NCBI GenBank assembly: GCA_963383645.1
Contig: OY726576.1
Location: 8,918,102 to 8,982,101, forward strand
From: Muscardinus avellanarius
Taxonomy: Eukaryota; Chordata; Mammalia; Rodentia; Gliridae
Length of the DNA: 64,000 nt
Direction: 5' to 3'
A model generated the notes under the pieces. It saw only the letters and a program-made list of their open reading frames with translations. It had not been told where the DNA came from and did no database searches. This document shows positions 30,600 through 41,648 of this stretch, piece after piece. Position numbers and translations under genes: made by a program. Numbering within the stretch: position 1 is the first letter of the stretch; every line of letters starts with the position of its first letter.

Positions 30600-31030
30600 C
30601 TATATGAATGTCACTGAACAACAGGAAATATATGATACTTTAATATATAAGTCCTAAATGATAATACAGTGATTTAGTGTTCAATGACAACAAAAGAAAT
30701 GGATTATCTACATACATAACCACACAGATAAAATCAATGCACTCCACTAATATCAAGCTCAATCCGCACTATATAATTCTACTTCTCTGACAATCTGGAG
30801 AAGCCAAGGCAGCAGTGATGGAGAACTGACCCATGGTTATTGGGGTATGGATGGGAAGAATATTTGAATGGAAACAGAAAGCAGAGAGGAATTTCCTGGC
30901 GTGATGAAAGTGTCCTGCATGCCAAGTAGCCCATGGTGGCCCAACACGTGTTTGTCAAGACATATTTAATTATGCCAAAAATATGAATTCTATTCTCTGT
31001 AAGTTAAAAATAAGCTTTAAAGAGAAAAAT
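30600..31030 (+). repeat. L1M-type LINE-1 3' end
   Basis: TATATAATTCTACTTCTCTGACA..CAGTGATGGAGAACTGACCCATGG, GGAATTTCCTGGCGTGATGAAAGTGTCC, CACGTGTTTGTCAAGACATA and a final TCTCTGTAAGTTAAAAATA reproduce the order of an old L1M 3' UTR. Confidence 0.7.
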
Positions 31031-34000
31031 ATACAATTCACTGTTTAGTAAGTTTTAGTCCTAACATTATTTTAAATAGCCATATACAGGTGGTTTCTCT
31101 GGAACAAAAATGACTTCATTAATAAAATCTCAGTAGACCCCATTGTTTAAAAAAATTATAGTAAATTCTGTGGCTCATCTCTGCACACCACTCTCCTAGT
31201 CTTCCTTGCTTAGGGAGCCCAGAAGACAAAATATTAAATTTCTAGGCCTCGTTTGTGTCTGTTGTCCACCAATTAGAAACTCTCCAGTATTTAAAGAGCA
31301 GTGGCTATCTTCCTGCCGCTACTGCTCTGGGCAACAGAAGTTCTAAAGAGGCCTGTTTTAGAGGAAGTTGCAGCAGAAGTGGTGTACCCTTCAACTCAAG
31401 TCTAGAGGTGGCTACACCATTCCTCAGTTTCTAGCGTTGCAGACCATTTTGTCAGCACCCAACCCCTTTATTAAGTTCTTTCTGCAAGAAACACCTAGAG
31501 TGGTTTCTTTTCCCTGCCTTGGTTTCTGCTGATATAAAAGCAGTTTATTTATAAACGTCTCCATGTCATAGTCCCCAAAGAAGTTCTAGAGATGTTCGAT
31601 TTAAATTCAGCAATCTATGGCCAAAGTGAAGCTACCTTCTAGACTTTTCCATGGCACTCATTCCTTGACCATTGTCTTGGAATGATGAAATATATTAGTT
31701 GGTTAGTTAGTTGCTTAGTTAATTTTTCTCTACGGTTGGTAGCTCCAGGCTCACATACCAATATTATTTCCCTTAGCAGGAGAAATACAGCTTCTTACGT
31801 TATCTCAATAAAGTCTCAGAATTGCACTTGTTGGTCCTGGTTGGCCAGATGTAGGTATTCTGTCCATTCCTAAACCAAGAACATTGTATCTTTAGTTGCA
31901 GGAGGTCAAAGTTCAGGCCACTCTCATTACTGATAAAGAAGACAGTATAAAAATAAACACCCCTTGATCAACTGTCAGTATGTTCTCTATGGATTTTCTG
32001 TTGTTCACTGCGGGTGGGGGGGTGTCCTAAATGTATCTCCTTCTCTATTAAACAATTAACTAAATTAGTTAAGCCTAAAATGAGTGCTGTAGACTTGTTT
32101 AAGGAAAAGGTTCCCATGAGGCTTGGTAAACATTGCCTGAAGTATCGGGAACAAGCCTCATTTGGGGATGCCTAGGGACCAATCTGACTGCACTGTTACA
32201 CATCTGGGGAGGAGATGTGAGCAATTCGGTACCCTTGCCTGCCTTGCTCAAGTGCAAAGACAAGAAGAGCATTTTTGGTCAAGGTATATGACAACAGGGC
32301 TAGAAGGAGAAATGCACTGGTGAGGATGAGGGTGATGGGCGCATGGCTGAAGATGCCCTGCAGGACCGGGGCCCAGTGCATTTTTGTAAAGGAATGACTA
32401 AGACTTCCATATAATTTGAGTTCCATAGGAGAAAGAAGTTCATCCTGGGCTACATTTCTTTACTTCTCCTCATGGTAGTGGAGGTTGGTAGTTTTGCCCC
32501 TTTAACACTCTTCCCTCTTTCTAAGAGTGCCCTCATGTTCTTTTTGAAATCCTCTGGTCTCCTGATCTCAATTCCTGAGGTTCCTCTGACACTTTAGAAG
32601 GAAGTATGGAACCTGGGCCATGACCTCCTGCAGCCAGGAAAGATGCAACCCTAGATCTGAACAACCGTGGCTAACAGGCTTAATTCTGAGACTTCACTGG
32701 AGATTCTTCTGTTCACTGGCATTCTTCTGTTAGCTTTAGTATTATGGGATATTAGCCTGCAGCTATCAATGACTGACACGTGAAGCCAAACATAGCAGAA
32801 GACTCAACAGAAAGATAGCAAGACCCCAAGTACCATCAGACAGCTGGACCATAGTCCCAGCTGTGCCTTTCCAGGCAATGGGAGCCACAAGTAAGCTGTT
32901 CTTCCTCAAACTCAAAGCCAACATATTGGTTACTTGTATTTGCTGATTTTTCTTTGTATTGTTTTCTTTTACCATCAAATGCATTAACTGAATAACCTAA
33001 TGTTGACCTCCATTTCAAAGTGGATACTTTTTGTATATTCAAATGTTTCAAATAAGAGCATATAAAAAATGTTTTTATGAGACTTTGGGGTTGTAATTTC
33101 TCCAAAAGATCAAGCAAGAACTGCTTTTGTATAACAGAAACAACATATTGAAAAATGACTAAAAATTGCCCTTTTATGAAACATTTACACTATTAAAATT
33201 AAAAAAAAACCTTCACCAATTTTCTGTCTAAAGAGTAAAGGAAGAAATGAAGTAATCATAGAAGAAAAGAAAGGAAGTAATAAACTCCAGAAGCCAGTGT
33301 TTTAGGATCTTCATAGCTTTAGAAATTCTTCTTTTGAGGGGCACCACCCCAAAATCATATCCAAAACTCAATGCTCCCTGAGCAGGTGTAGTTCATATAC
33401 CTGGCACTAGGGTGATTTAAGACACAAGTTGATACGTCATAATAAAATGGTTGATAAAATACCATATGTGGCCCAGATATAATGAAACAATGAGTCATTT
33501 TAATGTTGTAGCCTTTTCTCATATTTTGGAGCTGTTAAATTTTGTTTTGAACTCCCATTTTCTGAAGGAGCCTGAAAATTCCTGGTATCTGAGAACTGTG
33601 ACTAGTGCATCTAAGATAAAGTGATTAAAAGGTAATTTTTCAAGGCACCAAGTAAGAATATTCACACAGCATGTCATGATCCATTTCCATCATTTTAGAA
33701 GAAATTTGCTCTGTTCTGCTTGTGAAATCTGAGGCTACCTATGCCTCCCCTGAGGTGATCACTGGGTGGGGTTAGCTCTTCTTCCCTGCTAATTTAAAAG
33801 GTTTTAAAGTTGGAATTAATGGGGGCTCAAAGAATGTTTCCTTTATAAAAGGAAATACTGCAATTCAACATTAGTATAATCGACAATTTATTGTATTTGA
33901 ATGCTATCCTTCTAATTTATGTTTTTTTTTTTTTTATGGCCCAGACGGGGGTAGCAATGAATCAAAACAAAACAAACACAAACCATCAATACCCTATCAA

Positions 34001-34167
34001 TTCCCATCTTATAAGGAATTGGATCAGACAACAAGAAATGGTCAGACAACAAGAAAACTAAAACCAATAATAATAACGATGATGATAGTAATACTAATAT
34101 TAAATAAGTTCAATAAACTACCTTAAAATTAATCAGACTGACATGGTAGTTTCATAAAAGAAAATGG
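31031..34167. other. Longest unique stretch (about 3.1 kb)
   Basis: I recognise no SINE, LINE, LTR or gene here beyond poly-T/A runs (33,193; 33,924-33,938). A hydrophobic minus-strand frame at 32,196-32,426 is discussed under findings. It is not CpG-rich. Confidence 0.5.
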
Positions 34168-34342
34168 TAGTTGGGTGTGGTAGCGTACACCTGTAATCTC
34201 AGTACTTGGGAGGCTGAGGCAGGAGGATCACAGGTTCATGGCCAGCCTCTGCATCCTAAGGAGGCTTTCTGCAATTTAGTGAGACACTGTTTCAAACTAC
34301 AAAATAAAAAGGGCTGAGGGTATAGCTCAGAGATAGAGTGTC
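34168..34342 (+). repeat. B1-ID SINE, truncated inside the ID half
   Basis: Left half complete (GTTGGGTGTGGTAGCGTACA .. GGCAGGAGGATCACAGGTTC). The ID half stops at TATAGCTCAGAGATAGAGTG, then TCATAAGAAAAAAAG follows with no B-box. An internal deletion or recombination removed the end. Confidence 0.88.
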
Positions 34343-34602
34343 ATAAGAAAAAAAGAAGAAAAAAAGCAAACATATTAAGTAGCTTTTTTTAAACAAAGGC
34401 TTAAAAAAGGCTTAAAAATCCCGAGGCAAAATATAATGAAAACAACAGCTACTAATTCCTAAATTCAAATAAGTAGTGAGCAAACTGCCAAGAAAAAAAT
34501 AGTTTTGGGTATCTGATTACAGATGAGTAGACTGGAACAGATTATCCTCTAGATACTTTATCAAGGGGAAAGCTGACATTACAGATCTAACAGCTTTATC
34601 AA
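34343..34602. other. Unique sequence, nothing recognised
   Basis: AT-rich; no supported feature. Confidence 0.5.
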
Positions 34603-34745
34603 AAACAGGCTTCTCACACTTTAACCTGTAAATGAATTACCAAGAGATCTTATTAAACAAACAAACGCAAGTATAGATCCTGATTCAGCAAACGTGGAGG
34701 AGGGACAGAGATTCTGCAGTTTCTCCATTGATAATAAGGATGCTA
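34603..34745 (+). mobile_element. MER5A-like hAT (Charlie) transposon remnant
   Basis: AGGCTTCTCACACTTTAACC..AATGAATTACCAAGAGATCTTATTAAA, GATCCTGATTCAGCAAACGT, GAGATTCTGCAGTTTC follow the MER5 order (TTCTCAAACTT..GGGCTTGTTAAAACA..CTGATTCAGTAGGTC..). Non-autonomous fossil. Confidence 0.75.
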
Positions 34746-35967
34746 GCTCAGAGAGCAGACTTTGTCCAGCAAGGCTCTCTATTTCAAGTTTGGTTTGCTT
34801 ACATTTCCCCCTTCTATTTGAAACAGCTTGCCTACATTATCTATTGTATTATTTTTTATAACCCAGTGTAAAATGCCTATGTTCAAGTTATTTCCTCTTC
34901 AATATAGGTAAAAAGAGCACCCCCATATTATTAATAGAACAGTGGTCCTTTTTAACCTTACCTGCCAGGTAAAAAGAAACCCTGCTTGTCTTCTTCAACC
35001 ACTCTGCTCTAGGCCAGTGAGTCCCATCCTGCCTCAGGGGACAGGTGGCTAACCCACAGGTGTTCAGAGGGAGCCATCGCTTTTATAGATCCCTCCCTCT
35101 AGCTGCTCACTCACTCTCCTGACTACCTCTCTGATCTCCCATCTGGTTTTATCACACTTTTTCCTATTATAATCCTCCAAATGTCTCTGATCTTGTACTT
35201 CCTAAAACAATTTAATGCATGACCTGCAATGGCACTAGCTCCCGGAATGCCATATCCCAGATGGTCCATTCCTTCCCCTTCCAGACTCCATCCCATTCAT
35301 CTACTTACCCTACCAGACACAAATCGCCACCTGGTTTTGCAAAATCACTACCACACCTGACTTTTTATGACAGGTATGAGAACTGACACAAGTGGAATTC
35401 ACCTAGACCATTCTGGCAAATGTCCAGTGAGTCATCAGTTAAAGGTAAACAGCACAGAAAAGAGGAGCATGCAGGCAAAATATAGCCTTCTACCCTCTTG
35501 AAACAAGGACAGAATATAAATTCATTTTTGTCTTAAGATTGACAAGGCGACAGCGCCAAGCCATTTGGCATTAGTGAAGTTTCTGCGTTTTCACCTGTTG
35601 GTGGGTACAAAAGTACATAACCAGTCTGCTCTCATCAAAGATGACATCTTAGATATGTTTCTACATCCGCAGGAAGACTTCTGCTCACCTAATGTGAACA
35701 ACTTAGAAAACTGCCATTGGTCATGACAAGGTCAACATTTCATCATCTTCTTACTTACAGGATCAATTATACACTTAAAGTTAAGTACAAGAATAAATAT
35801 GTTCAATTCTAATCATAACGAAAATGCAATACATTCACTCCTAACTTAAAACTGTTAGAATAATTTTAATTGATTTCTTCAGAATGATCTATTTTTCAGT
35901 CATTACAACTATGCTTACGAAGAATAATCAAAGTCATGAAAAAGTGGTCCCAACTTAATGCTCGTTG
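34746..35967. other. Unique sequence; possible faint L2 traces
   Basis: About 1.2 kb. The pyrimidine-rich part at 35,090-35,350 (GCTCACTCACTCTCCTGACT) vaguely recalls L2 but cannot be called. No gene signal. Confidence 0.45.
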
Positions 35968-36075
35968 GGGAAAAAACAAAAAAAAAAAGAAAGAAAAGAA
36001 AAAGAAAAAAAGGGGGAAAAAAGGGATGTGGGTTTAGCTCTCTGGCACAGCACACACTTAGCATGCTTAGCAACT
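35968..36075 (+). repeat. A-rich run followed by an ID-like fragment
   Basis: An A-rich purine run at 35968-36023 is followed by GGATGTGGGTTTAGCTCTCTGGC..CACACTTAGCATGCTTAG, which resembles the 5' half of an ID element. It has no B-box and no tail after it. Confidence 0.45.
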
Positions 36076-36726
36076 TAGCAACTACAAAAGAGAATAAAAA
36101 TATATATCATTTAGCCAAATATATTCAAAATATTATCAGCACAATATGTACAATATGTGATCAGTATAAAAACTGAGATGTTCTATATTTTTTCCAAACT
36201 GCCTTTGAAGTCTCATATATATCCCGCACTCGCACAGCGCAATTTGAACTAAGGCACGTCAGTGACTCGGGAACTACAGGCAGCGTGAGGCTGCCTGTTG
36301 GAAACTGTGCCTCTAGCAAATGTGCTCAAACCACGAGTTCTCGGTTCATCAACTTGAAAATTACTTCAGGAGTCCACATCTCGCCGCTGCCTCCTTCACA
36401 GCCTCTTCCTCCCTTGTACGTCTCCACCTCATACAGCAAACCAAAGAGCTCTACGTGGTCATGGTGATATTGTTTATACCATATTCTGCATGGTAACTTT
36501 GCTTGTTTGACACATGGATTTTAATTTTGGGAAATAACATTTGCAACTTGAAAAGCATATGATAGTTCTCTGGAAAAATAACAAAACAAGTATTAAGTGT
36601 AGGTAGGAAGAGAAGGCTGTGATACTGTCGCCAGACATGTGCTGGGCAAAGAACGTTAAGAGACAGTGAGGGGCGAGGCCAGTCAAGAATCCTAACCAGA
36701 GCTGTTCACCAAGAACATCTGCTATA
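36076..36726. other. Unique sequence with a CpG-retaining patch
   Basis: The part at about 36,220-36,430 keeps an unusual number of CpGs for this window (CCCGCACTCGCACAGCGC). No gene or repeat family is recognised. Confidence 0.45.
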
Positions 36727-36828
36727 CTATTTATTTATTTATGTATGTATTTATGTATGTATTTATGCATTTATGTATGTATATATGTATGTATGTATGT
36801 GTGTATGTATGTATGTATTTATTTATTG
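36727..36828. repeat. (TATT)n/(TATG)n tetranucleotide microsatellite
   Basis: Mixed ATTT, ATGT and ATGC tetranucleotides over about 100 bases, directly at the tail of a minus-strand SINE. Confidence 0.95.
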
Positions 36829-37016
36829 TGGTACTGGGAATTGAACCCAGGGGCATTCTAACTCCATGCTACACCCCCCAGCCCTTTTTATTTTATTTTA
36901 TTTTTTATTTTGAAACAGGGTCTAAGTTGCTGAGGCTGGCCTCAAACAAACCCGCTATCCTTCTGTCTCCTCCTCCCAAGGAAATGGATTACAAGTGTGC
37001 ACCACCTCACCCGGCT
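36829..37016 (-). repeat. B1-ID dimeric SINE
   Basis: GTGGTACTGGGAATTGAACC (ID), repeated TTTTATTTTATT linker, then TGAAACAGGGTCTAAGTTGC and the 7SL half ending CACCCGGCT. A small deletion removes the usual ATCTCACTAAG-type segment. Confidence 0.92.
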
Positions 37017-37270
37017 TCATCGCACTTTCTGTGATAGAAATTTCATTTGTTTTTAATAGTTTAGAGATTCCTAAAAATCCTGTTTTCATCTTGACAGCTT
37101 AAAGAAAAATAACTATTGCCTTGGATTTTTTTTCCTTAATTGCATGCCTAGTTAACTAAGTCACTGCATGGTTTAGTCAATCTAGTAATCATTATTTCTC
37201 TCTTTTGTTATACTCAGCTTTATGCTGCCTTCTTTCAGGAATGGTCAGAAAATGATCAAATGTTTTAGTT

Positions 37271-37530
37271 TCATATTTTTCTTTTTCTTTCTTTCTTTCT
37301 TTCTTTCTTCTTTTGTTTTTTCAATACTGGGGATGGAACCCAGGGGCTTTCTACCTCCGAGCTACACCCCCAGCCCTATTTTTTATTCTTTTATTTTTGA
37401 AACGGGGTCTCACTGAGTTTCAAAAGGCTTCACTAAGTAGCTGAGGCTGTACACCAACCACAATCCTCCTGTCTCAGCCTCCAAAATGCTGGAATTACAA
37501 GCGTGCGCCACCATGCCCGGCTCATATTTT
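37271..37530 (-). repeat. B1-ID SINE with (CTTT)n tail and TSD
   Basis: 9-bp repeats TCATATTTT at 37271-37279 and 37522-37530 flank a (CTTT)n tail and a full reverse-complement dimer ending CATGCCCGGC. Confidence 0.93.
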
Positions 37531-38330
37531 CTGAAAATCTTTTATTTTTCCTCCCTATTGAATTTGTAGTTTAGCTGGTAATAGAATTGTAGGACCAAAT
37601 GTTTTCCCTTTCAAACCATGAAGGCTGTTCTCTTGTCCCTTTGAAAATATCACTGTTGTAAACTGCCCACTTCACTCTCGTTTCCAGAATCCTCTAGTAG
37701 CTTTTGATTCCTTGGTTTTCTGAAATATCTTGCGTTTTGTTATTAGTCCATTCCTGCTCTGCCTTTTCTTATCTTTCAGGTACTAAGGATTGAATTCGGG
37801 GTCTCACACAAGCTAGGCAAGCACTAAGCTTGCATACCCTGCCCCAGACCACTATACTTATTCTTTCTCATCCTATTTTGCATTTTGGAGGCTGGTCTGA
37901 GGATTAAAGCAATTAAAGTTTGTTTTTTTTAACAAAATTCAAAAATTCATGTGAGTGTATCTGTGCCTTTAATTATTTCTTCCACTTCCTTTTCAGTTTC
38001 TCCTTCTAGACCCTCTATTTGAAGATGCAGGACCACTTGGAAACATCTCCTAGTTTCACAACTTTTCACTCCTATTTTCCAATTTCTAGTTCCTTTGTCC
38101 TGTTTTCTGGAGGTTTTCTTAAACTTTTCTGTTAGCCATTATCCTTCTCTTTTCTACTTATGTGAGGATGGAAATCATACTTTTAATCTGCAGAAAGTCC
38201 TTCTCTTGGACGTTTTCTTTTCATGGGAGTCTGTTGTTGACTACTGACAACAGAATTTAGAATTATTGTGATCTCTTCCCTGCTGTACTTCTGCTTCCTC
38301 TGGCTCATAGCTTCTTCATTTCTTCTCATC
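37531..38330. other. T-rich sequence, possible ancient LINE traces, one ID copy
   Basis: TAGCTGGTAATAGAATTGTAGG..CCCTTTCAAACC and TTATTTCTTCCACTTCC..CTCCTTCTAGACCCTCTA recall phrases from an ancient LINE read on the minus strand. I could not assign them. An ID-like unit lies at 37,776-37,850. Confidence 0.35.
37776..37850 (-). repeat. Solo ID-type SINE
   Basis: GTACTAAGGATTGAATTCGG, TCTCACACAAGCTAGGCAAG and CTTGCATACCCTGCCCCAG are the reverse complement of an ID element with its full internal region. Confidence 0.7.
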
Positions 38331-38582
38331 AAAATGAGGACCATTAGCCAGGCGTGGTGGTGCATGCTTGTAATCCCAGCATTCGGGAGGCTGAGACCGG
38401 AGGATCGCAGTTCGCGGACAGCCTCAGCTACTTAATGAGGCCCTCTGCAACTCAGTGAGACCTGGTTTCAAAATAAAGAATAGAAAATAGGGCAGGGCCT
38501 GTAGCTCAGAGGTAAAATGACCCTGGGTTCCATCCCCAGACCCGCAAAAAAAAAAAAAAAAAAAAAAAAAATGAGGACCATT
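38331..38582 (+). repeat. Full-length B1-ID SINE with TSD and 29-base A-tail
   Basis: Perfect 15-bp repeats AAAATGAGGACCATT at 38331-38345 and 38568-38582 (the second begins within the A-tail). Intact CpGs (GCATTCGGGAGG, AGACCGGAGGATCGCAGTTCGCG) and the long tail mark one of the youngest copies here. Confidence 0.97.
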
Positions 38583-39819
38583 CAGTTTCTGATCTCCTTA
38601 GACATGGTTTTTGGTGATCTCTCAATTCTGGCCACCTAAAATCCATGAACCATTTGGATTAAAGATTGATATTTTTTCTTGTATCAGATCTATATTTTTT
38701 CTTACTCTAGTTTTTAAGAGTATGAAAGTTGAAGGTCTACAGTATATTCTATTTTAGGGTCAGGATTTAACTGAAATAGAGAGTCATGTTTATATTCAAT
38801 CATAACAGATATATTGAAACTGATTCTAGACTTAACTCAGTATTATAGAATTAAGTTGAACCAAATTTCACCTACATTTAAAGTCTAAACAAAAACTGAA
38901 TAGGCTTATTTTCATATAATTCCCACTGGTACCATTTTTAGGACATCTTACTAAAGCAAAGACACAGTTAAAACTGAGGAGGTATCTTCATCCTTTCTTA
39001 TTATGGTAGTCTATGCCTAAGTAAAAGTGAGTTAAGTGTCCTGTTTCCAGAAAAAGAATACAGCCTTCAGAGGGGGTGGACAAGAATCCCAAGATACAGC
39101 CAGCAAGAACTAAAATGCTCTCTGTGTGCCTATTTAATTGCTTTTCTCTCAAGCTTGTATCAGATCCATATTTTAAGAAAGTTACTGAGTAACTATTTTT
39201 TTCTTAAAGTACTCTGAGTGTATAAAATCTTGCTGTAAGGTGAAGTCATCTTCCGCTAGCACAGACTTCCTCTCAAAGCTCAATGTGCTACTTGCATTCT
39301 GTTGACTTCAATTTTGCTTTTTCTTCATACCTTGCTAAGGGATGTTTATCTGAGGGTCTCGTCTAAACAAAAAAATCCTCTAAAATGAAAATCCTGAGAA
39401 AATGGGAGTGCTGAAAGAGACCATTCTCAAGGGATTATACATGCATATTCTCCGGCATCTATGTAAAAATGTGAATAATCTTATTTACTTTTCTGATTCA
39501 GATGGCAAAAGAGCTGCCAATGCTTGGATACTTAACAAGATGCCGCCCAGGGGAGAAGATGATACAATGTTAAATATCTGTAATGAAATATAACAGCCAC
39601 CAAAACAAGAACAGCGGCCTGAGCAGATGGTGCCCAACCTGCCCACCTAGCATCCTTTCTCCTGATTTAGGAGGGTGAAGGCAGTGATCACAACCAAAAC
39701 ATCTTGCCTCCTAAGGCTTCCTTAAAATTAAGGAGAGTCTTGTCACCCTGTTTACTCTAACACAATGAGTGCTGAGGTATGAAGGGCAAGTCTCTAATTT
39801 TGTACTAAATATAACTAGG
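38583..39819. other. Unique sequence; a possible exon-like stretch near 39,500
   Basis: No repeat is recognised. A pyrimidine tract plus CAG at about 39,483-39,501 precedes a 64-codon-type frame that stays open to 39,593. See findings; the evidence does not support a gene call. Confidence 0.4.
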
Positions 39820-40040
39820 CATGTGTCCTTTTTCTTGTGGCTGAGAGAGCACATGTGACAACTAGAAGTGCCACACCCATCTTGCAACCAGAAAGCAGTG
39901 GGTACCAGGATGAAGGCTTATCAAGAAAGGATGCTGCAGAATGAGCAGGGTCGGAGGCTGGAGCTCTGAGAGCATCACCTAGCTCTTGGGTCAGCTCTGG
40001 GTTACCTACCTCTCACCTTCTCTTACATGGGTTCACGATG
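39820..40040 (+). mobile_element. MLT1-like LTR fragment (ERVL-MaLR)
   Basis: CTTGTGGCTGAGAGAGCACA, CACCCATCTTGCAACCAGAA, GATGAAGGCTTATC, GAAAGGATGCTGCAGAATGAGCAGGG and GAGAGCATCACCTAGC..GGGTTACCTACCTC recall the order of an old MaLR-type LTR. Both ends are indistinct. Confidence 0.45.
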
Positions 40041-40292
40041 TGAACCTATACACTGTAGTACTGTAGGAGTCATAGAGATCACTCCCAAAGGATTCACTAG
40101 CAATACCAAAACTTCAGTTTCTCCTCCAGGAACTTGTACACAAGGAACTCAATGCTTGACCATAAAAGCGATATCTTCCTCCTTTAAAAAAAAAACAAAA
40201 CACCTTTGTTTTTTAACCTCAGGGAAAAAAATAATCTCTTGCCAAAAGCTCTTAAAGTTAAACACAGGTTGGGATTTGAAAATATATGGCGC

Positions 40293-40531
40293 TTTGCTTT
40301 TTTATTTTATTTTTTATTTTTGTAGTATTCAGTATTGAACCCAGGGGCATCCTACCCCGGAGCGACACGACCCCTTGGACAATTTTGTTTGTTTGTTTTA
40401 TTTTGAAACAAAACTTCAATATATTGCTGAGTGTCTCACTAAATTGCCGAGGCTGGCCACAAACCAACAACCCTCTTTGTCTCAGCCTCCCAAGTACTGA
40501 GATTGCAAGTGTGCATCCCCATGCCTGGCTT
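40293..40531 (-). repeat. B1-ID dimeric SINE
   Basis: AGTATTGAACCCAGGGGCATCC (ID), a GTTTGTTTG linker, ATTGCCGAGGCTGGCCAC and CTCAGCCTCCCAAGTACTGA (7SL), ending ATGCCTGGCT. Confidence 0.9.
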
Positions 40532-40589
40532 AAAGCAGTGTCATGCATGATGCACTAATCCAACAGAAGGCACATGCATTAAGGCACTG

Positions 40590-40760
40590 ATCTTTCTTTC
40601 AGGGTTTGACAAACCTGCCAAGTCCAGCCGACCACCTACTTTTGTCAAAAAAGATTTATTAGAACACAGACACACCTGTATTTATATATTGTCCATGGCT
40701 GCGTTCACACAGTGGCAGAGCTGTGTCACTGTAACATCGACAGTGTGGCCCTTAGAGCAC
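40590..40760 (+). mobile_element. hAT-type DNA transposon remnant
   Basis: GGGTTTGACAAACCTGCCAAG, AAAGATTTATTAGAACACAG, TATATTGTCCATGGCTGCGTTCACAC and GGCAGAGCTGTGTCACTGTAAC match the conserved inner part of a common mammalian hAT family (..TTTATTGGAACACAGCC..TGTCTATGGCTGCTTT..). The family name is not certain. Confidence 0.65.
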
Positions 40761-40764
40761 TCTC

Positions 40765-41300
40765 TGGCCATTGACAGAATAAGATGGCTGATTAGCAAAT
40801 GCAAGGAATTATGGAGAGGAAACTGTAGGAGGAAGTCCAACCACGAGAAAGGCCAGGGGCAACAGGCCCAGTGCTGTGCTCTGAGTAAAACTGAGGCCAT
40901 TATGATATCATTGGCATTGCGATAGATGACCCCTCTGGTGGGCAATCCTGGGGAACTGTGGGAAGGAACAGGTACAGAACAGATAAGGGTATGCAACACC
41001 ATTGGCCAATCAAACTGCCAGTCAAGGTGGAGGGGGAAACTGTCCAATGTGGAGCACCTAACTAGGGGCCAAAATCATAAAAGGGGAGACACTGGAGCTG
41101 CCTGTGGCTCTGTGCCTGTGTTCTCAATCAGGACAGCACACCCCCCACATTATATGTGTTCATTCCCCCCTTATTTTCTGTTACAAAAAACAAACAACAA
41201 CAAAAGCCCTCTTGCCTTTATCTATACATGCTTTCTGTCTTCTCTACTGAATATTTTCTTCAGGAATAGGAAAACCAACACCCTTCCGCCATCACCCTGT
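40765..41300 (+). mobile_element. Candidate solo LTR (endogenous retrovirus class unknown)
   Basis: A CCAAT-type box (TTGGCCAATCAAACTGCC, about 41,003) is followed 80 bases on by a TATA-like CATAAAAGGGGAGAC, then CTCTGTGCCTGTGTTCTCAA. This is an LTR-like promoter layout. No target-site duplication, primer-binding site or internal gene was identified. Confidence 0.4.
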
Positions 41301-41426
41301 GAGGGACAGATATATGTTTTACTACAGATAATGTCGATTTATTGCCTTTCCTTTTACTGAAGGAAGTGCTTGGCTACAGAAGAAAAATATATATGGTGTT
41401 CTAAAAAGTGAGGTAGTTTCTCGTGC

Positions 41427-41648
41427 TCTTTTTTTCTTTTCTTTTCTTTACTTGTCTTTTCTTTCTTTTCTTAAATGTGTTGTTCTGGGGAACGCCTTTA
41501 GCCCCATCTTATTTTTTTATTTGGAAACCAGCTCTCTCTAAGTTGCTGATAGCCTCACTAGATTGCTGGGGCTGGCTGTAAAATCATGATCCTCCTGTCT
41601 CAACCTCCCAAGTATTGGGGTTAGAGCCATGCACCATCTCGTCCAGTT
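41427..41648 (-). repeat. B1-ID SINE with CT-rich tail
   Basis: (TTTTC)n-type tail, short ID remnant (TTGTTCTGGGGAACGCCTTT..AGCCCC), then the 7SL half (AGTTGCTGATAGCCTCACTA .. CTCCTGTCTCAACCTCCCAA) ending TCGTCCAGTT. Confidence 0.88.

Noticed and set aside
35090..35350. L2 fragment
   Set aside because: Pyrimidine-rich words recall L2 but not in a convincing order.
40926..41360. 144-residue plus-strand frame
   Set aside because: Falls in a candidate LTR; composition is unremarkable and no retroviral or cellular domain is visible.
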